64,000 bases of DNA from Deltaproteobacteria bacterium (GTDB lineage: Bacteria > Lernaellota > Lernaellaia > JACKCT01). Of this stretch, positions 35,271-46,973 are shown one piece after another. Position 1 is the first letter of the stretch. Every line of letters begins with the position of its first letter. The stretch lies in assembly GCA_020845895.1 (NCBI GenBank), contig JADLEX010000045.1, positions 21,253 to 85,252 on the forward strand, written 5' to 3'. The position numbers and the translations under genes are program-made. The notes below the pieces were generated by a model. It did not search any database and was not told the DNA's origin. It saw only the letters and a program-made list of their open reading frames with translations.

Positions 35271-37820
35271 TCAATCGCAGCGAATTTCGAGCACGTCGTT
35301 CGTGGTGTCCACGTCGTTCGGCACCGTCACGGTCACGGTGAACTTGGGCTCCTCGTAATACGAAAAATCCGCGCCCGTCGTGAACGTATACTGGTACGTC
35401 CCCCCGTATGCCAGGAATGGAACGTTCGCGGACTCCTCCACGAGAATGCCCGCGCCGACGCGATGCATGACGTCCACGACGCCCCCCGCGAAGATGCCGC
35501 CCGCGCTGGTGATCTCGACGGCCACCGGGGTCGCCGAGTTCGCGGCGCACACATCCGCCGGCACGATCACGGCGGTGGGCGCGAGGTCGGTTTGCGGCGT
35601 CGAGATCGACACGTCGTCGAACGCGAACCCGTCGTACGTCACCGAACCTTCCGAACCGAAAACGACACGCATCTGCACGAGCGGATCGCGCAAATCTCCG
35701 AGGGTGTGCGTCGCGAGCGCCCACTCGCCGGCCGAGCCGGTCCAGCAGACCTGCGGCCCCTGCGTGAGGCCGTTGCAGGTGTTGTCGGTGTACCAGTTCA
35801 CGCCCGTGCCGACATCGCCGACGGTCACCCAATTGAGACCCTGATCGACGGTGTAATCGACGCGCGCGCCATCGTAGCTGGTCTCGGCGTCCACGCGCCG
35901 CGCGAGGGAGAGGATGGGGTCCTCGTCGTCCACCGCTCCGAATGCGGAGAAGTCCAGGCACGGCGACACGACAAATCCGAACTCGTTGTTGCGATACGCG
36001 GCGTCGAGGTCGGTGGTCCACACCTTCGAACCGCTCCACGCGGTGTTGATGACGCTGCCCGCCGGTGCACCCCATTCGAAGCTGGTGTTACCCATCGCAA
36101 CCCAGCCGTTGAACGCGCCCTCGAAGTCCTCGAAGTACGGGAAGTCCGAAACGGTGCCCTGGTTGATGACGCGATCCGATCCCCGCGCGACAAACTCGTA
36201 GCCCGTGCCGGCGCCCGCCGCCTCGACGGCAATGATCTTGATGCCCTGGGACGTCAGGTCGGCGCCCACGGCGAAGTCGTGGACCAGCGTGTCGCCCGAC
36301 TCGAGGGGATCGCCGCTCGCGTCCACCACCTCGGAAACCGCGGGCTCGCCGTTGACGCTGTAGGTCAGCGCGACCTCGGTGAGCGGCGCGGGCAGATGCG
36401 CGAACGAGATTTCGACCGTGATGACTTCCTCGTCGTCGTATGCGCACGAGAAGTCGTTGCCGCCGACATCCACGGTCTCAACGGCGACGCTCGCGGCCTC
36501 GACCGACGAAATGGAAACCGAGTCCACGCCGAAGCCCTCGTAGGTGACCGACGAATCGCTCGCGAATCGCCAGAGAAGCTGAACGGATGGCTGCCCCGCC
36601 GCGCCCGTCAGCGTGTTCGACGCACGCACCCACCCGGGGCTGTTCCCGTCCCACCATTGATTGACGCCGTCGTTATACCAGTTCTGTCCGGTGCCCGACG
36701 CGCCGACGCGCGACCACGTGCCGCCCTGATCGAACGAGATGTCGACGTAGCCCTCGTCGCAACACGACTCGGTGTTGTAGATCAGATCGAAGGCGAGCGT
36801 GGGATCCTGCGAGATTCCCGAGAAATCGAACTCCGGCGGCACCAGCCACGACGACTCGCTGTTGTTGTACGCGCCGTCGAGATTCGTCACCCAGGCGTTC
36901 GGCGACGTCGGCGCGGAAGAAATGAACGTCGCCGCCGGCGCTCCCCACTCCCACGAATTCGGCGTGCCGACCCCATACCAACCCCCGTTGCCGGTATCGA
37001 AATTCTCGACGTAGAAGAACTCGCCGCCGCACGAGTAGCCGTCGGGGAAGACGGCATCGTCGGTGTCGTCGCAGTCGTTGCCGCCGTCGACCTCGCCGTC
37101 GTCGCCCTGCGCGTCGTCCCACCCCGCGCAGGCGGCGAAGCCGTCGCCATCGCGGTCGGTTTCGGTGACGGGGACGTCGCCGAGGCAGGCGTTGTCGTTG
37201 CCGTCGCACCGCTCCGGCGCGCCGGGAAAACTCATCGGGTCGGTATCGTCGCAATCGCCGCCCGCGATGACGTCGGGGTCCGCGCGAAACCCGGTCCATC
37301 CGATACACTCCACGAACCCGTCGCCGTCGCTGTCGGTTTCATTCGCGGGAACGCCGCCGGAGCACGCGTCGTCCGCGCCGTTGCACATCTCGACATTGCC
37401 GGGGAATCGTCCGGCATCTTGGTCGTCGCAATCAGGGCCGGTGAGGGTTTCGTAGGCGTCGCATCCCGCATACGCGCCGTCTTCGTCGGCGTCGAGGCAG
37501 GAGTCGCAGGACACCCAGTTGTCGGGGTCTTCGTCGTTGCAGTCGGTGCCGGCCGGGCAGTTTTCCCCGCGAGTGTCGCCGTCCTCGTCCACGCACGGCG
37601 GCTGCGTGTCGTCGTCCGCCGTATCGTCGTCGGGCTGCGTGTCGTCGTCCGGACCGGTGTCGTCGTCGGTCAGATCATCGTCGTCCGCATCGTCGTTTCC
37701 GTCGTCGTCGGCCGGGGTATCGTCATCCGAACCGGAATCATCGTCGTCACCCCCGCCGCCGCACGCGACAACGAGCACCATCAACATACCGATCCCCGCG
37801 AACGTCCACGCCTTGGCCAT
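35271..37820 (-). CDS. Large Asp-rich lipoprotein with MopE repeats and duplicated adhesion-like domains
   Basis: The 849-residue lipoprotein has lipobox VVAC (Cys20) and an acidic linker (about 25-72). Three to four MopE-type metal-binding repeats follow (about 75-270), each like [20 protein letters not shown] with Asp/Cys pairs. The rest contains two homologous domains of about 170-190 residues, starting [14 protein letters not shown] and [14 protein letters not shown]. Both contain EWGAPA, and they end [12 protein letters not shown] and [12 protein letters not shown]. Each is followed by a beta-rich segment that may resemble CARDB or Ig folds. The domains resemble MAM/immune-inhibitor-A modules. 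A surface adhesin or metal-binding scaffold is inferred. ATG 37820 follows GGGGGTTGC. Confidence 0.8.
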   Translation of the reverse strand: MAKAWTFAGIGMLMVLVVACGGGGDDDDSGSDDDTPADDDGNDDADDDDLTDDDTGPDDDTQPDDDTADDDTQPPCVDEDGDTRGENCPAGTDCNDEDPDNWVSCDSCLDADEDGAYAGCDAYETLTGPDCDDQDAGRFPGNVEMCNGADDACSGGVPANETDSDGDGFVECIGWTGFRADPDVIAGGDCDDTDPMSFPGAPERCDGNDNACLGDVPVTETDRDGDGFAACAGWDDAQGDDGEVDGGNDCDDTDDAVFPDGYSCGGEFFYVENFDTGNGGWYGVGTPNSWEWGAPAATFISSAPTSPNAWVTNLDGAYNNSESSWLVPPEFDFSGISQDPTLAFDLIYNTESCCDEGYVDISFDQGGTWSRVGASGTGQNWYNDGVNQWWDGNSPGWVRASNTLTGAAGQPSVQLLWRFASDSSVTYEGFGVDSVSISSVEAASVAVETVDVGGNDFSCAYDDEEVITVEISFAHLPAPLTEVALTYSVNGEPAVSEVVDASGDPLESGDTLVHDFAVGADLTSQGIKIIAVEAAGAGTGYEFVARGSDRVINQGTVSDFPYFEDFEGAFNGWVAMGNTSFEWGAPAGSVINTAWSGSKVWTTDLDAAYRNNEFGFVVSPCLDFSAFGAVDDEDPILSLARRVDAETSYDGARVDYTVDQGLNWVTVGDVGTGVNWYTDNTCNGLTQGPQVCWTGSAGEWALATHTLGDLRDPLVQMRVVFGSEGSVTYDGFAFDDVSISTPQTDLAPTAVIVPADVCAANSATPVAVEITSAGGIFAGGVVDVMHRVGAGILVEESANVPFLAYGGTYQYTFTTGADFSYYEEPKFTVTVTVPNDVDTTNDVLEIRCD

Positions 37821-37890
37821 CACGCAACCCCCGGAAAATCCACATCGAGATCAATTGTCCCGATCACAACAGGAAATCGCGCGAAAGTCC

Positions 37891-37922
37891 ACAAAAAACG
37901 AAAGCCCGGCCGAAACCGGGCT
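37891..37922 (-). terminator. Intrinsic terminator of the grpE-dnaK operon
   Basis: On the minus strand AGCCCGG (37922-37916) and CCGGGCT (37909-37903) form a stem with a six-base loop. A T-rich tract (TTTCGTTTTTTG) follows. It sits 28 bases after the dnaK stop. Confidence 0.8.
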
Positions 37923-37950
37923 GCTCGCGAAATCGATTACAGGGTTGGGA

Positions 37951-39837
<1,887 letters not shown>

Positions 39838-39901
39838 GGAACCCCTCTCCTCAGCTGATCTCCAGAACCAGTTTCAAATCCGGCCCGGTGCGACCGGTGT
39901 T

Positions 39902-40942
39902 TCATGACCCCGCGCCTTCGGACGGCTGCTGGTCGTTCGCCGCACGCCGGGTCGCGGGCTTGACCGCCACCACCACGCGCGCCGGACGCAGCAATCGTCC
40001 GTGCAGCAAATACCCGCGCTCGTACTGACTGAGCACGCGCCCGGGCTCCATTTCATCCGTCTCGAACGTCGCCATGGCGTCGTGAAACGCCGGGTCGAAG
40101 ACCTCACTCTCAGCCTCGAGCCTTCGCAACCCCTTGGCGGCCAGCGTATCGAACAACTGCCGCAGAATCAGGTCGAGACCGTCGATCACGGCTTCGGTAT
40201 CCTGCGTCGCCCGTGCGTGAGCCATCGCCCGCTCCACGTTGTCGATGATCGGCAGCAACGCGAGCAGAAGATTCTCATTCGAGAATCGGACGATCTCCGC
40301 CTTGTCACGTTCGATGCGTTTCTTGAAATTATTGAATTCCGCCTGAATCCGCAAGAGACGTTCGTGCAGCTCGTCGATCTTCGTCTGTTTTTCTTCGACT
40401 GCCTTGGGATCGACGGCCTCGCCCTTTTGCGCCTTGTCCATCAGGACCGTGCGCAGGAACTCCGCCTCTTTTTCCAGATCCTGTTCCTGGCGGAGCAATT
40501 CGGCCAGCGCGTCGAGGTCCTCGGTGGTCTTCGAAACGGGGCCCGCGGGGATCTCGGGATGCTCGCGACCACCCTTGGCCGGTTTGGCGCCGGGTTGCGC
40601 GCCCCCCGCGCCGCCCAGGTATTTCAACAGATCGTCCAGATCGCCCGCACCCCGGGTTTCGATCTCGACCTCGGCTTCGACTTCGCGCTTCACCTTGGGT
40701 TTGGCTTTTTTCTCACGACTGGACTGCTGGATCGACTCGACGGCCTTCAACGCCTCCTCGAAGGCGGAGAGCGGCACGCCCGAGATCAGTCCCTCGTCGT
40801 CCTTTTTCTTCGTTTCGTCGGTCACCCGGGCAACCCGTCCGGATCCGCCGCCGCGTGTAACTTCGCGCGGGAGTTGTCTCTCCCACGAAAGACCTTGCGC
40901 GACGACATCATCCGCAAGAGGATTTTTCGACCCACCCTGCAC
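39902..40942 (-). CDS. grpE: Nucleotide exchange factor GrpE with a long N-terminal extension
   Basis: The 346-residue protein carries a GrpE domain in its C-terminal half (about 180-330), with LRIQAEFNNFKKRIERDKAE, LLALLPIIDNVERAMAHA and FDPAFHDAMATFETDE. The end HGRLLRPARVVVAVKPA follows. GrpE normally has about 180-210 residues. The extra N-terminal 150 residues are charged, contain KKKDDEGLISGVPL and EVEAEVEIETRG, and may be disordered. GTG 40942 has AAGGA just upstream; GTG 40825 would shorten the extension by 39 residues. A GC-rich hairpin lies in the leader. Confidence 0.85.
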   Translation of the reverse strand: MQGGSKNPLADDVVAQGLSWERQLPREVTRGGGSGRVARVTDETKKKDDEGLISGVPLSAFEEALKAVESIQQSSREKKAKPKVKREVEAEVEIETRGAGDLDDLLKYLGGAGGAQPGAKPAKGGREHPEIPAGPVSKTTEDLDALAELLRQEQDLEKEAEFLRTVLMDKAQKGEAVDPKAVEEKQTKIDELHERLLRIQAEFNNFKKRIERDKAEIVRFSNENLLLALLPIIDNVERAMAHARATQDTEAVIDGLDLILRQLFDTLAAKGLRRLEAESEVFDPAFHDAMATFETDEMEPGRVLSQYERGYLLHGRLLRPARVVVAVKPATRRAANDQQPSEGAGS

Positions 40943-40951
40943 ATGTCCTTA

Positions 40952-40971
40952 ACGGCCTCTCGGGAGGCCGT
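40952..40971 (-). promoter_or_regulatory. Hairpin in the grpE leader
   Basis: An 8-base-pair perfect stem (ACGGCCTC with GAGGCCGT) and a four-base loop lie just ahead of the AAGGA ribosome site of grpE. The position suits a translational or attenuation element, but no function can be shown. Confidence 0.4.
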
Positions 40972-40999
40972 CAAGTTAACTCGCCAGAACTCTTATGTT

Positions 41000-41028
41000 T
41001 TTATGTCACAACCGACCGGCGTTTCCAA
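41000..41028 (-). promoter_or_regulatory. Candidate grpE-dnaK promoter
   Basis: On the minus strand TTGGAA (41028-41023) and CATAAA (41005-41000) are 17 bases apart. Each matches sigma70 at four of six positions. The context CTTGGAA also resembles a heat-shock sigma -35 core. This is weak evidence. Confidence 0.3.
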
Positions 41029-41113
41029 GAGTCGTTTGAAAGCCCGTTCAATTTTTGCGGTTCCGATCACGATGGGAACCGGCGGCTCGCCTCACGCGCA
41101 CGGCTCGCCTCGG

Positions 41114-42007
41114 TCATGCGCACATGCCGCCGCCGTCATCATCGTCATCCCCCGACGAGCCCCCATTCGACTCTCCACCGCCGCCCGGCCAATTCGGTCC
41201 GGCGTCGTCATCGTCGTCGTCCCCCTCGTCGTCGTCCGGGAACCACCCGCCGTCGTCATCATCCGGGAACCAAGTGTCGTCGTCCGAATCGTCGTCGGTG
41301 TCGTCGTCGTCCGCATCGTCGTCTGAGTCGTCGTCGACATCGTCATCCGCGTCGTCGTCCATGTCATCGTCCGTGTCGTCATCCGACGGGATGGTCGTGG
41401 TCGTGGTGGCCGGCGTCGTGGTCGTGGTGGTGGTCGTGGTCGGGATGTCGTCCGTGATCTGGAGCGCCCACGACCCGAGCGTGCCCGTGTCGACCGATGC
41501 GTCGTCGCAGATGGTCATCGTCCACGTGCCGAGCGAAGAGTCGCCGATGTAGTTGTCGAGACCCAGCGCGGAGGGATTGCCGTCGTCCCAAGTTTGAAAA
41601 CGGCGGTTGGCGTAAGAAGCGTTGGAATCGTTGAGCCCGTTGTCGGGAAATCCCGCCGCGTCTTCGTCAAAGGTCCCGTAGATGTTGTTCGCTCCGTCCC
41701 CGGGGGTGCCGCCGAGCGTGTGATCGAGAAACAGCGTGATCGTCTCACTCGCCGGCGACGTAAGCTGGATCCACAGGTCTCCGCGATACGAGTGCGTGAG
41801 GACGATGCCGAGTTCGAGTTCGGTGATCGTGTGGTCGACCGGCACGTTGATCTGGCTCGTCACGGACGACGAGCCGCAGGTGTCGTCGGGAATCGCCAGA
41901 TTCGGTGTCGCTTGGTATTGGTAGAACCCGGCTTGGGCCGGAGCCATCGCGGCGAACACGATCGCCGTGATCATCACCGTCATGAAAACGAACTTGGACT
42001 GCGACAT
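41114..42007 (-). CDS. Secreted P-domain protein with Thr-rich linker and acidic C-terminal tail
   Basis: The 297-residue protein has a signal peptide ending APAQAG. A proprotein-convertase P-domain follows (about 35-180: SQINVPVDHTITELELGIVL, SYRGDLWIQLTSPA, GTWTMTICDDASVDTGTLGS). A linker of about 20 mostly Thr residues leads into an Asp-rich tail of about 100 residues. The tail contains TWFPDDDDGGWFPDDDEG and ends GDDDDDGGGMCA. P-domains usually accompany proteases, but none is present here. The tail, with Cys two residues from the end, matches those of two secreted proteases in this window. The start follows GAGGTGG. Confidence 0.8.
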   Translation of the reverse strand: MSQSKFVFMTVMITAIVFAAMAPAQAGFYQYQATPNLAIPDDTCGSSSVTSQINVPVDHTITELELGIVLTHSYRGDLWIQLTSPASETITLFLDHTLGGTPGDGANNIYGTFDEDAAGFPDNGLNDSNASYANRRFQTWDDGNPSALGLDNYIGDSSLGTWTMTICDDASVDTGTLGSWALQITDDIPTTTTTTTTTPATTTTTIPSDDDTDDDMDDDADDDVDDDSDDDADDDDTDDDSDDDTWFPDDDDGGWFPDDDEGDDDDDDAGPNWPGGGGESNGGSSGDDDDDGGGMCA

Positions 42008-42161
42008 CGCCAACCACCTCGTTCGAACAAGCCGCCGCGCCCGAAACCCGGACGCTAAAGCTGAAGTTTAGCGCTTCGGGCGCGGGACGTGCAATCGGCC
42101 CGCCGCGCTATTGTTCGCGCCGCACCTTTCACGCTACAAATACCCCATACGGGAGCCCGCA

Positions 42162-43223
42162 TTGGAAATTGCCGCGCTGACGGACGTACTCGCCGGAGTC
42201 GAGGGAGCACCGCCCGAGGGGGTTTCACTCACGCGACTTGCGGGCGACGGGTCCGACCGCCGTTACTGGCGCGCCAATTATTTCGTCGGCGCGTCGCCTC
42301 GCCGCGTCGTCGTCATGGACCTGGTCGGCGTCAAGAACATCGTGAAGAGCGAGGAGGTCACGCTCTATCACCCCGAGGGCGGCGAACTCCCGTTTCTGAA
42401 TATCCACCGATTCCTCACGTCCATCGGCGTCCCGATTCCGCGCGCGCTGGCCGAGGATGTTGACGCGGGATACGTGATCCTCGAGGACCTCGGCGACGAA
42501 CTGCTGCTCGCCGCGTCGGTCGATGCCGCGCGGCGCGATGCGCTCTACGAACGCGCGATCGATATTCTCGTCACGCTACACGTCGAGGGAACGCGCCGCC
42601 TCACGGATAATTGCCTCGCGTCGAAGCAGGCCTTCGAGCTGCCGCTGCTCATGTGGGAGATGCGTCATTTCACCGAATACGGCCTTGAGAAGACGCGCAC
42701 GGGCGAGATCCGGCTGCCCGCCGAGGACCTGATCGTCCTGGAGTCGGTCTATCGGCGGGTTTGCGAGCGTCTGGCCGCCCTGCCCCGCGTGTTCACTCAC
42801 CGCGATTACCATTCGCGCAACCTGCTGGTCGTGGGCGACGATCTGCGCGTCATCGATTTTCAGGACGCCCTGCTCGGTCCGGCCGCGTACGACCTCGCGA
42901 GCCTTCTGCGCGACAGCTACAACGAATTGCCCGAGGAGCTGATCGACCGCCTGATCGCGCGCTACCTCGACGGGCGCGAAGCCGCGGGCGACGGACCATT
43001 CGATCGAACGGATTTCCGCCGCGACTTCGACTGGCAGGCGCTGCAGCGAAACCTCAAGGCGATCGGTCGCTTCGGATTCTTCGATCTGGTCAAGGGTCGG
43101 CCGCAGTTTCTCGCGGACATCCCCCGCACATTCGGATACGTACGGCGCACGCTCGGCGCCTATGCCGACCTCGCCCCGCTGGGCGACGTGCTCGCCCGAT
43201 ACCGCCCCGACGCGTTTGAATGA
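42162..43223 (+). CDS. amgK: AmgK-like amino-sugar kinase (APH family)
   Basis: The 353-residue kinase is of the aminoglycoside-phosphotransferase fold. It has N-lobe motif LAGDGSDRRYWRANY, catalytic HRDYHSRNLLVVGDDLRVID with the HxDxxxxN loop, and the metal-binding DFQDA. The next gene encodes a MurU-like uridylyltransferase overlapping by four bases (ATGA). AmgK and MurU convert N-acetylmuramate to UDP-MurNAc in cell-wall recycling, bypassing de novo fosfomycin-sensitive synthesis. TTG 42162 is the likely start, with GGGAG upstream. Confidence 0.82.
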   Translation: MEIAALTDVLAGVEGAPPEGVSLTRLAGDGSDRRYWRANYFVGASPRRVVVMDLVGVKNIVKSEEVTLYHPEGGELPFLNIHRFLTSIGVPIPRALAEDVDAGYVILEDLGDELLLAASVDAARRDALYERAIDILVTLHVEGTRRLTDNCLASKQAFELPLLMWEMRHFTEYGLEKTRTGEIRLPAEDLIVLESVYRRVCERLAALPRVFTHRDYHSRNLLVVGDDLRVIDFQDALLGPAAYDLASLLRDSYNELPEELIDRLIARYLDGREAAGDGPFDRTDFRRDFDWQALQRNLKAIGRFGFFDLVKGRPQFLADIPRTFGYVRRTLGAYADLAPLGDVLARYRPDAFE

Positions 43224-44269
43224 CCCCCGTGCGCGCCATGGTGTTGGCCGCCGGTCTTGGCACGCGGCTGAGGCCGATCACCGAACAGATCCCCAAGCCG
43301 CTCGCGCCCGTCATCGCCAAACCGCTCATTGAACAAGCCTTCGCAAACCTCGCCGAAGCAGGAATCAGCGAGGTCATCGTCAACACGCACCACCTGCGCG
43401 AAACCATGCGACGGTGGCTGCGCGACGGACCGATCTTCGGTCACCGCGTCACCGTTTCCGAGGAGAAAGAGACGCTGCTCGGAACGGGCGGCGGCATCAA
43501 GAAAGCGAAGTGGTTTCTCGCCAAAAGCGATCCCTTCGTGGTGCTCAATGGCGACACGCTCTCGCGGCCCGATCTGCGCGCCGCCCTCGAGTCGCATCGG
43601 GTGAGCGGCGCGCTCGCGACGCTGGTGCTCCGCGAAGATCCTCGCGCCGCGCGCTACGGAATGGTCAGCGCCGACGAGTCCGGGCGCGTCGTCGACATCG
43701 CGGGGCGCGCGGGAGCGCCGGGGCCGCGCGGCGGCGTTTTCATCGGCGCGCATGTCGTCTCGCCGGAAATCTTCGACCACATGCCCTCGTCGGATGCGTT
43801 CTGCATCGTCAATGATGTCTATGTTCCGCTCCTTCGCGCGGGAGACGAGCGCATTCGCGCGATCTTCACCACGCGGCCGTTTTTCGACCTGGGGACGGTG
43901 GAAGACTTCGCCGAAGCGCAGTTCGACCTGATGCGCGAGGGCCTGAAGGACTTTCCGCATCTGTACTCCGGCTTGGTGCAAAAAAAACGGCACGTCTACG
44001 TCGCGGCGTCCGTAAAGATCTCGCGTTCCGCCGCGGTGGTGGGTCCGGCCGCGATCTGCGCGGGCGTGAACATCGGCGAGAACGCGCAGATCGGTCCCAA
44101 CGCGGTCATCGGCGCGGGCGTGACGATCGGCGACGGCGCGCGCGTGACGAGATCCATCATCTGGCCGGGCGCGCGCGTCAATACGGACGAAACCCTGGCA
44201 AACGTCGTGCGCATGCCGACGCTCGACGCCACCATTCCGCGCACGCGCGAACCGCTCTTCAACGGGTGA
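43220..44269 (+). CDS. murU: MurU-like nucleotidyltransferase with a C-terminal beta-helix
   Basis: The 349-residue protein has an N-terminal nucleotidyltransferase domain (AMVLAAGLGTRLRPITEQIP, KPLAPV, VLNGDTLSRPDL) that would attach UMP to N-acetylmuramate-1-phosphate. Its C-terminal 90 residues are hexapeptide repeats (SRSAAVVGPAAICAGVNIGE, IGPNAVIGAGVTIGDGARV), a left-handed beta-helix absent from the classical MurU of pseudomonads. The kinase-nucleotidyltransferase coupling is diagnostic for the recycling pair. A GlmU- or mannose-type sugar specificity cannot be excluded. Confidence 0.8.
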   Translation: MTPVRAMVLAAGLGTRLRPITEQIPKPLAPVIAKPLIEQAFANLAEAGISEVIVNTHHLRETMRRWLRDGPIFGHRVTVSEEKETLLGTGGGIKKAKWFLAKSDPFVVLNGDTLSRPDLRAALESHRVSGALATLVLREDPRAARYGMVSADESGRVVDIAGRAGAPGPRGGVFIGAHVVSPEIFDHMPSSDAFCIVNDVYVPLLRAGDERIRAIFTTRPFFDLGTVEDFAEAQFDLMREGLKDFPHLYSGLVQKKRHVYVAASVKISRSAAVVGPAAICAGVNIGENAQIGPNAVIGAGVTIGDGARVTRSIIWPGARVNTDETLANVVRMPTLDATIPRTREPLFNG

Positions 44270-44273
44270 CCTC

Positions 44274-45470
44274 GTGACGCACGAACGCAATGCGTGGTTC
44301 CGTCTCTGGACGCTCGATCCTGAGGTCATTCACCTGAACCATGGATCGTTCGGTGCGACACCACTCGTCGTACAAGAACGCCAATCGGAGTTTCGCGCGC
44401 GGCTCGAACGCGACCCGATGAGGTTTTTCCTTCGGGAATACGAGAGCTTCATTGAAGAGTCCCGCGCGGCACTCGCCGCGTTCGTGAACGCCGACCCCGA
44501 TGGCCTCGCCTTTGTCGATAACGCCACGAGCGCGGTGAATGCCGTGCTGCGGTCGCTCCAATTCGGACCCGGCGACGAGATCGTCATCACGAACCACGGC
44601 TACAACGCGTGCAACAACGCGGCGCGATACGTCGCCGATCGCGCCGGGGCGCGGGTGGTCGTCGCCGACGTGCCGTTTCCGGTCGCGAGCGAGGACGCGG
44701 TGTTCGAGTCGATCGTCGCCGCCGTCACGCCGCGCACGCGTATCGCCGTCATCGACCACGTGACGAGCCCGACCGCTCTCATCTTCCCGATCGAGCGCCT
44801 CGTGCGCGAGCTCGACCGGCGCGGCGTGGATACGCTGGTGGACGGCGCGCATGCGCTGGGCATGTTGCCGCTCGACCTCGATCGCCTCGGCGCGGCGTAC
44901 TACACCGCGAACGCCCACAAGTGGCTGTGCACGCCCAAGGGCGCGGCGTTCCTGCATGTTCGCGCGGATCGCCGCGATCGCGTGCGGCCCCTGGTCATCA
45001 GCCACGGCGCGAACGCACCGGTTCGCGACCGATCACGACTGTGCGTGGAGTTCGACTGGACCGGCACGCGGGACCCGAGCGCGTGGCTGGCGATTCCGGC
45101 ATGCGTCGCGTTTCTCGAATCGCTCATGGTTGGAGGAATCGCGGCGTTGATGCGGCGCAATCACGACATGGCGGTCCGTGCCCGCAACCGACTCGCAGCC
45201 GCGCTCGGTGTTGCACCTCCCTGCCCGATTTCCATGCTCGGCTCGATGGCCGCCCTGCCGCTTCCACCCGGCATTGCGCCCGCCGCTGAACCCGATGCCG
45301 CGATCGACCCTTTGCAGGATCTGCTCGAGCGCGAGCATCGGATCACGGTACCGATCATCGCGTGGCCCGGGATCGGGCGGCTCGTCCGCGTGTCGATGCA
45401 CGTCTACAACGACCAATCGGACATCGATGCACTCGCGGACGCGCTCTCGGCGCGCGTTGGTCGGTCTTAG
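44274..45470 (+). CDS. PLP-dependent class V aminotransferase (isopenicillin N epimerase-like)
   Basis: The 398-residue protein opens with IHLNHGSFGATPLVVQERQ, typical of the isopenicillin N epimerase-like/cysteine desulfurase fold. It continues with VDNATSAVNAVLRSL, VDGAHALGMLPLDLDRL (Asp contacting PLP) and AHKWLCTPKGAAFLH with the PLP-binding Lys in NAHKWL. The C-terminal domain has WPGIGRLVRVSMHVYND. Start GTG 44274 lies four bases after the murU stop, so it is probably in the same transcript. The substrate is unknown. Confidence 0.85.
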   Translation: MTHERNAWFRLWTLDPEVIHLNHGSFGATPLVVQERQSEFRARLERDPMRFFLREYESFIEESRAALAAFVNADPDGLAFVDNATSAVNAVLRSLQFGPGDEIVITNHGYNACNNAARYVADRAGARVVVADVPFPVASEDAVFESIVAAVTPRTRIAVIDHVTSPTALIFPIERLVRELDRRGVDTLVDGAHALGMLPLDLDRLGAAYYTANAHKWLCTPKGAAFLHVRADRRDRVRPLVISHGANAPVRDRSRLCVEFDWTGTRDPSAWLAIPACVAFLESLMVGGIAALMRRNHDMAVRARNRLAAALGVAPPCPISMLGSMAALPLPPGIAPAAEPDAAIDPLQDLLEREHRITVPIIAWPGIGRLVRVSMHVYNDQSDIDALADALSARVGRS

Positions 45471-45563
45471 ATTCGGCTTGCGCTCGCGGCCGATGTGCGA
45501 AAAACTGCGCCTTGCCGCGTCTTGCGGCATATTCGTCGTTCATCGACGCGGGGAGATGTCGTC

Positions 45564-46961
45564 GTGCGTTCATTCTTTGTGATTTTGTTTGCGTTGGTCT
45601 CGCTCATCGCGGTCGCGAACGCCGGCGCACAGGAGTGCGGCGTACCCGAGGCTTCAACTTGGCGGAACGACGTTTTCGCTGATTTCACCGTGACGCCGGG
45701 TGCGATCCGCGACGCGGTGGTCCGTGCCGATGCCGCGCGAGCCTCCGGCAACGTGAAATCGGTCATCACCAGCACGCACATCGAACTCGCCGATTTCGAC
45801 GCGCGCTCGTGGCGGCGCGTGCGCGGGATGGACGGTCGCGATGCGTGGCAGGTTGTGATCCAAAGCGAGGGCGCGACGTTCCTGCGAGCGCACTTCACCG
45901 CTTACGATTTCGAGGACGGCGCGGTCGTTGTGTACGCGCCCGAAGACACGGCGGTGACGTCCGTCGTCGATCGGCGCCGCTTGCCGGATGGCGAGGGACT
46001 ATGGAGCCCGATCGTCGAAGGCGACACGATGGTGATCGAGGTGCGGGCATCGGCCGATGAATTGCCGAGTCTCGTCGTCGATCGCCTCAGCCACGGTCTG
46101 CCGGGCGCGTTCGTGCGTACGAAGGAACAACGCTGCCACGTGGACGTGAACTGCGATGCGGCGTGGTCCGAACGCAAATCCGGCGTCGGCCTTATGCAGT
46201 TCGAGGTCTTCGGGTTCGGGTCCGGGTGCACGGGGAGCCTGATCGCCGACATGCCTGAAACGGGCCGCCCGTGGTTCCTTTCCGCGAACCACTGCCTGTC
46301 CGATCAGAGCACCGCCGACACGCTCGTCGTGTTTTGGAACTACGAAACCGACGCGTGCAATGGCACCGTGCCGTCGCTCGCGGGACTGCCGCAAAGCGCC
46401 GGGGCCGAGTACGTCGCGGGCAACGCTTTGAGCGACTTCACGCTGCTCTCGCTCGCGCAGGACCCACCGGCGGGGACCTATCACCTGCCGCTCTCGCTCG
46501 ATCCGCTCGCGGGCGGCGAGGCGATCACGGTCGTTCATCATCCGGATCTCACGCACAAGCGCATCACGTACGGCAATCAACTCGGGGACGCGGGCACGCA
46601 TTGGACGGTGAAGTACTACGAGGGATCGACCGAAGGCGGTTCGTCGGGCTCGCCGCTGTTCAACGCGCAAAACGAGATCGTCGGACAGCTCACCGGCGGC
46701 GGCGCGGCGTGCTCGCGCATGTTCCTGACCGACCGTTTCGGCAAGGTCTCGATGTCGTGGGATCGCGGCCTGTCGGACTACCTTTCCACGATTCCCACGG
46801 GATACACGACGACCACGACCACCGTTCCGCCGGGCGATGACGACGACGACTGGTTCCCGGACGACGACACGGGTGATGACGACGTGTCCGATGACGACGC
46901 ATCGGAGGACAACGACGGCGACTCGGGCGATGATGACGACGACGACGGGTGCGGCTGCTGA
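45564..46961 (+). CDS. Secreted trypsin-like protease (lysyl endopeptidase-like) with acidic C-terminal tail
   Basis: The 465-residue protein has a signal peptide (VRSFFVILFALVSLIAVANA) and a pro-region (about 25-195). A chymotrypsin-fold domain follows with H243 (FLSANHCLS), D291 (ALSDFTLL) and S361 (GGSSGSPLF), as in lysyl endopeptidase (S1E-like). A TTTTTT linker near residue 415 leads to an acidic tail (about 424-465) containing DDDDDWFPDDDTGDDD and ending GDDDDDDGCGC. The tail motif recurs in two other secreted proteins here. GTG 45564 has GGGGAG seven bases upstream; a longer GTG start at 45495 lacks one. Confidence 0.85.
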   Translation: MRSFFVILFALVSLIAVANAGAQECGVPEASTWRNDVFADFTVTPGAIRDAVVRADAARASGNVKSVITSTHIELADFDARSWRRVRGMDGRDAWQVVIQSEGATFLRAHFTAYDFEDGAVVVYAPEDTAVTSVVDRRRLPDGEGLWSPIVEGDTMVIEVRASADELPSLVVDRLSHGLPGAFVRTKEQRCHVDVNCDAAWSERKSGVGLMQFEVFGFGSGCTGSLIADMPETGRPWFLSANHCLSDQSTADTLVVFWNYETDACNGTVPSLAGLPQSAGAEYVAGNALSDFTLLSLAQDPPAGTYHLPLSLDPLAGGEAITVVHHPDLTHKRITYGNQLGDAGTHWTVKYYEGSTEGGSSGSPLFNAQNEIVGQLTGGGAACSRMFLTDRFGKVSMSWDRGLSDYLSTIPTGYTTTTTTVPPGDDDDDWFPDDDTGDDDVSDDDASEDNDGDSGDDDDDDGCGC

Positions 46962-46973
46962 ACCGTTCCCGCG

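Noticed and set aside
41114..41460. TCGTCG-rich low-complexity DNA that looks like a tandem array or CRISPR-like repeat
   Set aside because: It is the coding sequence of an Asp-rich tail, in frame, without spacers.
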